Source of the DNA: Bacillota bacterium
GTDB taxonomy: Bacteria > Bacillota > Clostridia > Christensenellales > Pumilibacteraceae
Assembly: GCA_009783985.1 (NCBI GenBank)
Contig: WQVM01000003.1
Span: 1 to 52,401 of the forward strand
Length of the DNA stretch: 52,401 nucleotides
Reading direction: 5' to 3'
The position numbers and the translations under genes are program-made. Under the pieces are notes generated by a model. It searched no databases and was not told the DNA's origin. It saw nothing but the letters and a program-made list of their open reading frames with translations. Positions 24,782 through 31,599 of this stretch are shown here, piece by piece. How positions within the stretch are numbered: position 1 is the first letter of the stretch; each line of letters begins with the position of its first letter.

Positions 24782-27391
24782 ATGGATAAGACATACCAAC
24801 CGAAGAATTTTGAAGACCGTATTTATGATAAGTGGGTCAAAGGCGGATATTTTGCGGCTAAAAGTGATAGTGGCAAAGAGCCTTTTTGTATAGTTATTCC
24901 GCCGCCTAATATTACGGGGCAATTGCATATGGGGCACGCACTTAATCAAACAATTCAGGACGCTATTATTAGGTACAAGCGTATGAAGGGCTTTGAGGCA
25001 CTTTGGCTACCGGGGACTGACCACGCATCTATTGCTACCGAGGTTAGGATAGTCGATACGATGAAGCAGGAAGAAGGCTTAACTAAGGACGATGTCGGAA
25101 GGGATGGGTTTCTTAAGAGGGCTTTTGGATGGAATGATAAGTATGGCGGTCGTATCGTAGAGCAAATGAGACGGTTGGGTAATAGCTGTGATTGGGACAG
25201 GCTTGCTTTTACTATGGACGAACGATGTAGCAAGGCGGTACTTGAGGCTTTTGTAAGACTGTATAATAAGGGACTGATTTATAAGGGTGACAGGATAATC
25301 AACTGGTGTCCGAAATGTCTTACCGCACTTAGTGACGCAGAGGTAGAGCATGAGCCGCAAGACGGGAATATTTGGCATTTGGCTTATCCGTTAGAAGACG
25401 GAAGCGGTCAGATTGTTGTAGCGACAACCCGCCCTGAGACGATGCTTGGCGATGTAGCCGTTGCTGTCAATCCTAAGGACAAGAGATATGCCGGTATGGT
25501 AGGCAAGATGCTAAGGTTGCCGCTTACCGACCGACTTATACCTATAATCGCCGATGATTATGTTGATGCAAGTTTTGGGAGCGGTGCGGTTAAGATTACT
25601 CCTGCACATGACCCTAATGACTTTGAAGTCGGTGCAAGGCACGGACTACCTGTGCTTAGGGTAATGAATGACGATGCGACAATGAACGCCGCCGCAGGAA
25701 TTGCTTTTGACGGACTTGACAGATACACCGCACGCAAAAAAGTCCTGGCAGACCTGGACGCTCAAAAATTACTTGTCAAAACCGTCAAGCACACTAATAA
25801 TGTCGGGCATTGTTATCGTTGCAATGTTGTTATTGAGCCGATTGTGTCTAAGCAATGGTTTGTCAAAATGAAACCGCTTGCAGAGCCTGCGGTTAAAGCC
25901 GTTAAGGCTACAGGCAAGGGTAAAAAGGCACAAATTAATTTTGTGCCTAAGCGTTATCAAAAAACATATCTTAACTGGATGGAGAATATTAGGGACTGGT
26001 GTATCAGCCGTCAGCTTTGGTGGGGACATCGTATCCCTGCGTATTATTGCGAGTGCGGTCATATGCAAGTGACTATGGACAAGGTGACAGCTTGTGCTAA
26101 GTGTAAGGGAAATGTAAGGCAAGACGAGGATGTGCTTGACACATGGTTTTCGAGTGCGCTTTGGCCCTTTGCTACTTTAGGCTGGCCCGATAATAATCCC
26201 GATTTGAGTTATTTTTATCCGGGTAATGTCCTTGTTACCATGTATGACATCATTTTCTTTTGGGTGGCTCGTATGATTTTTAGCGGACTTGAGTATATGG
26301 GTGATGTTCCGTTTAACGATGTGCTTATACACGGAATGATACGAGACGCAAAGGGTCGCAAGATGAGTAAGAGTCTTGGCAACGGAATTGACCCGCTAGA
26401 AGTAATTGATACTTATGGGGCGGACGCTCTGAGGTTTAGTCTTGTACACGGCACATCAATGGGTTCGGATATTAGGTACAGCCTTGATAAGGTGGACGGA
26501 TATCGCAACTTTGTCAACAAGATTTGGAATGCCTCTCGTTATGTTTTGTCGGCGGTGGATGGCAAAGCGTTTGATATAAGTGAGGTCAAATTATCATTAG
26601 CTGATAAGTGGATACTGTCCCGCCTTAATACCGTTGTTGCCAAAGTGACCAAATGTATGGATAAGTACGATGTCAACAAATCAGCAGGACTTATTTATGA
26701 CTTTGTTTGGGGTGAATTTTGCGATTGGTACATCGAGCTGTCTAAGGTTGACGGGGGAGATTCGACTAAGGCAACATTGACTTATGTGTTAGATATGGTT
26801 TTAAGATTATTGCATCCTTTTACTCCTTTTGTTACCGAAGAAATTTACGGACATATTGCTGGTGACAAACCGCTTATTACACAAGATTTTCCTATATTTG
26901 ACAAAAAACTTAGCTACCGTGCCGCCGAACGGCAAATGGAAGAAGTGATGGACATTATCCGCAAAATAAGGGTAATGCGTGCCGATAACAATGTTAGTCA
27001 AAGCGTAAGAACATCTATTGTCGTATTGCCTGTTAATGACCAAAAGAAAAAACTTCTTAAAAGTGCGGCGGGTTATATCGAAAAACTTGCGATGGGGAAT
27101 AATCTTAATATTGTAACAGCTAAACCTGACGGTGATTATGCGGTTATTGTAACAAACACATGTGAGATATTTATTCCTATGTCACAGCTTGTTGATAAAG
27201 AAGCGGAGATTGCGCGTCTAAAAAAAGAGTTGGAAATGATTAATAGCGAGATAGTTAGAGCGCAAGGAAAGCTTAATAATCAAGGATTTGTTGCAAAAGC
27301 CCCCAAAGAACTGATAGATTCGGAAAAAGCAAAACTAGAAAAGTACATTGAGCAAAAAAAGAAGATTGAAGATTCTCTTATAGTCAATTAG
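24782..27391 (+). CDS. valS: valyl-tRNA synthetase
   Basis: An 869-residue class I synthetase that charges tRNA-Val. Seen: PPPNITGQLHMGHALNQTIQD (HIGH-type HMGH at the start), PGTDHASIATE, the editing domain with ATTRPETMLGDVAVAVNP, ISRQLWWGHRIPAY, HGMIRDAKGRKMSKSLGN with the KMSKS loop, and a C-terminal coiled coil (VDKEAEIARLKKELEMINSE). Length is normal. Shine-Dalgarno AGGAG lies four nucleotides before the ATG, with TATAAT at 24765-24770 close by. DUF4364 follows after four nucleotides. Confidence 0.98.
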   Translation: MDKTYQPKNFEDRIYDKWVKGGYFAAKSDSGKEPFCIVIPPPNITGQLHMGHALNQTIQDAIIRYKRMKGFEALWLPGTDHASIATEVRIVDTMKQEEGLTKDDVGRDGFLKRAFGWNDKYGGRIVEQMRRLGNSCDWDRLAFTMDERCSKAVLEAFVRLYNKGLIYKGDRIINWCPKCLTALSDAEVEHEPQDGNIWHLAYPLEDGSGQIVVATTRPETMLGDVAVAVNPKDKRYAGMVGKMLRLPLTDRLIPIIADDYVDASFGSGAVKITPAHDPNDFEVGARHGLPVLRVMNDDATMNAAAGIAFDGLDRYTARKKVLADLDAQKLLVKTVKHTNNVGHCYRCNVVIEPIVSKQWFVKMKPLAEPAVKAVKATGKGKKAQINFVPKRYQKTYLNWMENIRDWCISRQLWWGHRIPAYYCECGHMQVTMDKVTACAKCKGNVRQDEDVLDTWFSSALWPFATLGWPDNNPDLSYFYPGNVLVTMYDIIFFWVARMIFSGLEYMGDVPFNDVLIHGMIRDAKGRKMSKSLGNGIDPLEVIDTYGADALRFSLVHGTSMGSDIRYSLDKVDGYRNFVNKIWNASRYVLSAVDGKAFDISEVKLSLADKWILSRLNTVVAKVTKCMDKYDVNKSAGLIYDFVWGEFCDWYIELSKVDGGDSTKATLTYVLDMVLRLLHPFTPFVTEEIYGHIAGDKPLITQDFPIFDKKLSYRAAERQMEEVMDIIRKIRVMRADNNVSQSVRTSIVVLPVNDQKKKLLKSAAGYIEKLAMGNNLNIVTAKPDGDYAVIVTNTCEIFIPMSQLVDKEAEIARLKKELEMINSEIVRAQGKLNNQGFVAKAPKELIDSEKAKLEKYIEQKKKIEDSLIVN

Positions 27392-27395
27392 TATC

Positions 27396-27956
27396 ATGCC
27401 AACAAAAAGCAAACCACCGATACCGTTATCAATACAAGACAATAACGCTTATAACAAGCTGTTGATGTTGTTTGTGCTTGATACTATGGATATCCCGATG
27501 ACGGATAATACCATAGTTGTTATGTGCACCTCTCACAACAGCTGGATAACTTATATGGATTGTATGCTTACGCTTCCGCAGCTTGCCGAGGCGGGTTTTG
27601 CTTATAAAACAGCTCCAGACAAAAAAAACAACTATTATTCGGTCACTCCCGACGGGAGAGAGTGTTTGTCGCACTTTTTTAGCCAAATCCCTGCATCTGT
27701 GCGTAACGAAATCAAGGACTACATCAAAGAACACCGAATGTCCTACCGCCGCCGTCAAGAGTACTCAAGAGATTATTTCAGAAATTCAGACGGCAATCAC
27801 ACAGTCGTGCTAAAAATCGTTGACCCCGTGCAAACAACTATGGAACTCAAACTCAATGTCCCAACCCGAATGACCGCCAAGCAAATCTACAACAAATGGG
27901 AAGAAAAAGCCGCCGAAGTTTATACTGCGATACATGAATTACTGATTGAGGAGTAG
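27396..27956 (+). CDS. DUF4364-family protein
   Basis: A 186-residue protein that fits DUF4364, a family widespread in Clostridia. The N-terminal half (about 14-95) has the look of a winged helix, NKLLMLFVLDTMDIPMTDN through YYSVTPDGRECLSHFF; the C-terminal half is a beta-rich segment with VVLKIVDPVQTTMELKLNV. It may be a DNA-binding regulator, but no function is proved. It starts four nucleotides after valS and is surely co-transcribed. Confidence 0.85.
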   Translation: MPTKSKPPIPLSIQDNNAYNKLLMLFVLDTMDIPMTDNTIVVMCTSHNSWITYMDCMLTLPQLAEAGFAYKTAPDKKNNYYSVTPDGRECLSHFFSQIPASVRNEIKDYIKEHRMSYRRRQEYSRDYFRNSDGNHTVVLKIVDPVQTTMELKLNVPTRMTAKQIYNKWEEKAAEVYTAIHELLIEE

Positions 27957-28001
27957 TTTTTTGACAGCTGTAGAGCATGGTAAAATAAGTTGTAAAAATG
28001 G

Positions 28002-28031
28002 TTGACAACAGCTCAAAGAATATGATATAAT
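28002..28031 (+). promoter_or_regulatory. strong promoter of the second lipoprotein
   Basis: TTGACA (28002-28007), 18-bp spacer, TATAAT (28026-28031). Start expected near 28038; the leader of about 205 nt carries the tandem palindromes. Confidence 0.75.
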
Positions 28032-28069
28032 TACAGTCATAGGGATAAACTCTTTTTTAGAAATCGTCT

Positions 28070-28173
28070 AAAAGGGGTACCCCTTTTACTTTATTTAGTG
28101 ATAATAATAACTAAATAAAGTAAAAGGGGTACCCCTTTTACTTTATTTAGTGATAATAATAACTAAATAAAGT
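28070..28173. repeat. two tandem 52-nt units of paired palindromes
   Basis: Each unit has an 18-nt perfect palindrome AAAAGGGGTACCCCTTTT (28070-28087 and 28122-28139) and a 12-bp hairpin ACTTTATTTAGT / ACTAAATAAAGT around GATAATAATA. The two units are identical. They lie inside the leader of the lipoprotein gene. Confidence 0.95.
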
Positions 28174-28200
28174 AAAGTCTTATATGATTATCAAAAAATA

Positions 28201-28236
28201 TGCACGCTCTATTTTGGGATGAGTGTGCAAAGGAGG
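28201..28236 (+). promoter_or_regulatory. hairpin abutting a perfect Shine-Dalgarno
   Basis: TGCACGCTC (28201-28209) pairs with GAGTGTGCA (28221-28229), and AAGGAGG (28230-28236) follows directly. The fold would hold the ribosome site exposed, or stop coverage of it by upstream palindromes. Confidence 0.5.
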
Positions 28237-28243
28237 GAATCCG

Positions 28244-28633
28244 ATGAAAAAAAGAATATTTTTTGCTATGCTTACTGTCGCAATGATGGTTGCGATTGGT
28301 GTGGCTCTTGTAGGTTGTGGCGGGGGCAGTAACAACAACGCTGCTAACTTTGATGCCGCACATGAGGCATTAAGGGAAGCAGGCTTTACTATTACTGGAC
28401 CAGTAGAGGCATCTAATCAAAGGTCAATTACTGGGGTTGATAGTGAGTTTAGAGGCGTGACTGTTTGGTACTATGGAAGCAACAGCTTGTTCAATGTTGG
28501 CAGAGATGCCGCTAGACTAACTGCTGCACCTCAAGTAGCCTACAGTAATGGTCGTATCATTGTAACTGGCAATCCAGAGGCTGTAAGAATTGCACTTGAT
28601 GCAATGGAAGGCAATGCAACACGCATAAACTAA
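28244..28633 (+). CDS. small lipoprotein, unknown function
   Basis: A 129-residue exported lipoprotein: MKKRIFFAMLTVAMMVAIGVALVGC, lipobox LVGC with Cys25, then GGGSNNN and a domain of about 95 residues in which two short beta-helix-beta units can be imagined (AHEALREAGFTITGPVE and YSNGRIIVTGNPEAVRIALDAM). No family recognised. The start at 28244 is set by AAGGAGG seven nucleotides upstream. Followed by an intrinsic terminator, so it is a single-gene transcript with an unusually structured leader. Confidence 0.8.
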   Translation: MKKRIFFAMLTVAMMVAIGVALVGCGGGSNNNAANFDAAHEALREAGFTITGPVEASNQRSITGVDSEFRGVTVWYYGSNSLFNVGRDAARLTAAPQVAYSNGRIIVTGNPEAVRIALDAMEGNATRIN

Positions 28634-28651
28634 TTTCAATTATTAAGACAA

Positions 28652-28683
28652 AAGAGGTTTGGCTTAGGTCAGACCTCTTTTTT
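28652..28683 (+). terminator. intrinsic terminator of the lipoprotein
   Basis: AAGAGGT and ACCTCTT pair around GGCTTAGG and short flanks, followed by T run to 28683. Confidence 0.85.
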
Positions 28684-28755
28684 GTGTCAATAGGAATTAT
28701 CGTTTCTATTAAGTGCATTACTCGAAAGGCAAGGAATGAAAAGCTAGCCATATTA

Positions 28756-28857
28756 TCGTATTTGCGAGGAACGAAGTAATCCGCCTTAGAAAAAGAGTAG
28801 TATATAATCCAAATACGATTTTTCTAAGGCGGATTACTTCGTTCCTCGCAAATACGA
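28756..28857. repeat. palindromic element with perfect 39-bp arms
   Basis: Arms 28756-28794 (starting TCGTATTTGCGAGGAACG) and 28819-28857 are exact inverses around a 24-nt loop. The GCGAGGAACGAAGTAATCC core recalls family D ends but the rest differs. From here to the tRNA (28858-29061) is AT-rich DNA where I see nothing else. Confidence 0.9.
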
Positions 28858-29061
28858 GTCAAAGGATGAGTATTTCAAATTAGCCAAAAGACTCTGCAAG
28901 TAGTTTAGTGCTATAGTAAGCGAAGCGTCTATTCGACAAGTTTGTCAACATGAAATACATGAGGAGAATTATATCTAAGGAAAAAAATATATTCTATTAA
29001 GGTTTAGATACAAAAAATATTTAACATACAAACTTTTTATTTATTTGGCATACTTTTCTGC

Positions 29062-29090
29062 TTGACAAGTCGGTAAAAATACTATAAAAT
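29062..29090 (+). promoter_or_regulatory. tRNA-Ala promoter
   Basis: TTGACA (29062-29067), 17-bp spacer, TAAAAT (29085-29090); start expected about nine nucleotides before the mature tRNA. Confidence 0.65.
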
Positions 29091-29105
29091 AATAAAAGTC
29101 TTTGT

Positions 29106-29181
29106 GGGGGTTTAGCTCAGTTGGTAGAGCATCTGCTTTGCAAGCAGAGGGTCAGCGGTTCGAGCCCGCTAACCTCCACCA
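29106..29181 (+). tRNA. tRNA-Ala (anticodon UGC)
   Basis: A complete 76-nt cloverleaf with encoded CCA: acceptor GGGGGTT/AACCTCC, D arm GCTC...GAGC, anticodon arm TCTGC-TTTGCAA-GCAGA with anticodon TGC, variable GGGTC, T arm AGCGG-TTCGAGC-CCGCT, discriminator A and CCA at 29179-29181. The 3' end overlaps the end of a recombinase reading frame on the other strand. Confidence 0.97.
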
Positions 29182-30239
29182 AAAGCATCTCCAGTCGAAC
29201 CGCCAATAATAGGTGAATCGATTGGAGTTTTTTTATTATTACTATCGGATGGAGTAAAATCGTCCTCTTTTTCGGAGTAGAGGTAAGGTTTGTCGACAGG
29301 ATTGAAATAAATACGAATTTTGCGGTTGCCGAGTTCAATCCGTCTAATAAAGCGCTTGAATAGAAGTTCTTTGTTTTCAGCGACAGAGAAGTCAAGAGCA
29401 GTTAGTGAAAACAGAAAATCCGCACAATCGTTAATGTCAACAATCTTCGGTTTGCGGTTACTTAATTTCGCTATTTCAACAGTAATCTGTTCCTTTTTTT
29501 CTTCAAGCTGTTCTAGCATATCCTTTGTCGATTGAGTAACGATTCCCATACGGATAGCTGATAAAGTGTTTTGTAATTCTTTTTCGTTTTGGCTAAATTC
29601 TTTCTTCAATAAATTCAATTCACTATCGTTTTTAATTACTGCATTAAAGTTATTGCTCATCTCAGTAGCAACAGTTATAATATATTTGCGTTGCAGGATA
29701 TATTGCTCTATTTTTTCAATAATGTAATCCTCAAGCATATCCCGACGGATAGATTTTTTTTGACAAGTGTTTTTAGTTTTTTTATTAGATTGGCATTTGT
29801 AGTAATAATAAACACTAGCCCTGCCTGTGTCTGATTCGCCGTTAATAGGTTTTCCGCAATGTAAGCAAGTGAGCTTACCACTAAGATAGAAAGGGGTAAG
29901 TGGCCTAAACTGTGAAGTCCTTCGGGAATTAGCTCCCATTTTCAAACCGACTTTACTGAACAACTCCTCGTCAATAATCTGCGGTACTATGTTTGTATAA
30001 ATCTCATCTGCTATCTTAACTATACCGCAATATCTCTCATTGTTAAGTATGCTGGAAACAGTATTGACTGTCCAAGGCATATTGTTTTTATTTTTACTGC
30101 CGTCCTCATTTAACTCAGTGGCTATATTTTTTAGTAAGACACCTCTTGAGCAATCAGTGAATATCTTTCGGACGATTTCGGTTTCACGCTCATTGATAAC
30201 TAATTTTTTATTAACTAAATCATAGCTGTATTTGAACAA
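29169..30239 (-). pseudogene. serine recombinase remnant lacking the catalytic domain
   Basis: 356 codons on the minus strand corresponding to the middle and C-terminal parts of a large serine recombinase: recombinase domain (YSYDLVNKKLVINERETEIV; NTVSSILNNERYCG), zinc ribbon with CLHCGKPI and later CQSNKK...CQKKS, and a coiled coil (~200-265). The N-terminal resolvase domain of about 130-150 residues with the catalytic Ser and Arg is missing: upstream the frame continues to a stop near 30353 but the sequence there is not recombinase-like and no ATG exists, only TTG 30239. The stop codon lies within the T arm of tRNA-Ala. It is taken to be the decayed end of an element integrated at the tRNA. 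Confidence 0.75.
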
Positions 30240-30249
30240 ACCTATTTTT

Positions 30250-30367
30250 ACCGTTTCGCCAAATTTTGCGGAACGGTTTTTTTGTAATTTTTTTATGTTT
30301 GTTTTGACAGAATTGTCTAAACAAACATAAAAAGGTAAAAATTGGGTCTGCTAATTTTGGCGAACCC
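30250..30367. repeat. three flanking palindromes beside the structured block
   Basis: Imperfect palindromes ACCGTTTCGCCAAA... (30250-30277), ATGTTTGTTTTGACA... (30295-30328) and GGGTCTGCTAATTTT... (30343-30366). Each has an AT-rich centre like those inside 30385-30893. Several mismatches are G-U compatible when read on the plus strand. Confidence 0.6.
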
Positions 30368-30384
30368 TATGCGGTAAAAACTTT

Positions 30385-30893
30385 TGTCCAGATTTAGACG
30401 AATGTTAAAAATAGGCTCGGTAACTCCTTTTCAATTTACCACAAAATTTGGGGTGATTGTCAGCCTTGCCCAAATTTGGACAAGGCTGACACAAAAATTA
30501 ACAGCAACCTGTCGACAAAATTGTCAAAAGGTTATGCCCACTATAAGCAAATATTTTTTGATAAGAGTTGTATAATAGGGTTTGGCAAATTTGCCAAACC
30601 CTATTTAGTAAAAAACACTAAAGTGACCTTTAACAATATTGTCAAAGCTGGGGAGTAGGGTGCAAACCAAATTCGGTATCGGGTGTCCCGATAGCCGAAA
30701 CAAGGGGGTGTGAAACAGGGCGAAAGCCCGTACTGATTCACACCCTTATCCTGCTTGGCTTTTTAGGCTGTTTTAACTAAATTTGGATCGGGTTGGGCAA
30801 ATTTGCCCAACCCGATATTTGCAATGACTTTACGCCTTAAATAGGTTCGCAAAACTGGCGGAAACTATTTTAACAGTCGTCTAAAACTGGACA
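30385..30893. ncRNA. candidate large structured RNA (strand uncertain)
   Basis: TGTCCAGATTTAGACGA... at 30385-30414 is repeated in inverse at 30865-30893 (27 of 29-30 positions), which would close a ~509-nt domain. Inside are about eight hairpins: 30432-30459, 30459-30490, 30506-30533, 30574-30605 (perfect 32-nt palindrome with core GGCAAATTTGCC), 30628-30647, 30672-30699, 30702-30747 (with a GGGCGAAAGCCC tetraloop stem) and 30787-30816 (perfect 30-nt palindrome with core GGGCAAATTTGCCC). No convincing protein is encoded. A long closing helix with many local arms, next to a tRNA and an integrase remnant, recalls the GOLLD and ROOL type of large RNAs, but I cannot match a consensus. From 30894 to 31560 I see another hairpin (30918-30992) and a REP-like stretch, nothing else. 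Confidence 0.4.
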
Positions 30894-31325
30894 GATTTTT
30901 CTCTGCGCCCGAATAGTTTCTATCCTTATTTGGCTATTGCCCTAGTACCAACGCAAAAGCGAGTAGTAACACGGCAAACAAGGCATACGTAAAAAAAGTG
31001 CAATAACAATGAAGATTAGAGATAATCGCTAAAATCTACTTCCAAGTTTTTATCGGAAAATGGTTTTTATTTTACAATAGCAAGTTATATTTTCTAACCT
31101 AATGGATATATAACAATAACCAAAATCATACACACAAAGATTGTAACCGCTGACCTCTTAATACCCATGCCCAGTTTGGTTGCACGACAACACGATGTTT
31201 AAAAAACATACTGAAATTGTTGGCAAATGTACAAAAGCATAATATGTAGAAAAATATTGCAAAAAATGAGTTAAATCAGGGCGTACTTATTGAGGAGTTT
31301 AATAAGTGATTAGATATTTGGAACT

Positions 31326-31385
31326 ACGGGTCTATCCTGCGAAACATCAGAAGCAGCCTTCGCTTTGCTCAGGATGACAGATAAT
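31326..31385. repeat. dispersed-type repeat fragment
   Basis: AGCCTTCGCTTTGCTCAGGATGACAG and its partner ATCCTGCGAAACATCAG resemble a short repeat seen in many bacterial genomes (recalled, not searched). A single copy in this window. Confidence 0.4.
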
Positions 31386-31560
31386 AAAGTGTCACTTAAA
31401 CATGAGTTTCGTAACAGGCTAATAGAGAGGAGAGTCTTTGTCGCCCTCATCCGCAGAGTATACTGCATCTGTAGAATGGGTCTCGGCTTGCTTTAAGATT
31501 ATCTTGTGGATAGTCTCCATTTTGTTAGCACATCTACTCAAAAAAATCGTAATGAAAGTC

Positions 31561-31590
31561 TTGACAGAGTGCTTGCAATTGGAGTATACT
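31561..31590 (+). promoter_or_regulatory. alpha-mannosidase promoter with about 3-nt leader
   Basis: TTGACA (31561-31566), 18-bp spacer, TATACT (31585-31590), expected start near 31597 and ATG at 31600. The promoter lies inside the upstream open part of the frame and therefore decides the start. Confidence 0.7.
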
Positions 31591-31599
31591 ACAATTCTT

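Noticed and set aside
29117-29395. Minus-strand 92-codon frame over tRNA-Ala
   Set aside because: It is the familiar spurious frame produced by the tRNA complement.
30384-30658. Two short plus-strand frames (63 and 60 codons)
   Set aside because: They run across palindromes, have no ribosome site and no protein-like composition.
30240-31000. CRISPR array or integron cassette array
   Set aside because: The palindromes differ in sequence and spacing; there are no constant repeats with unique spacers and no cas or integrase gene.
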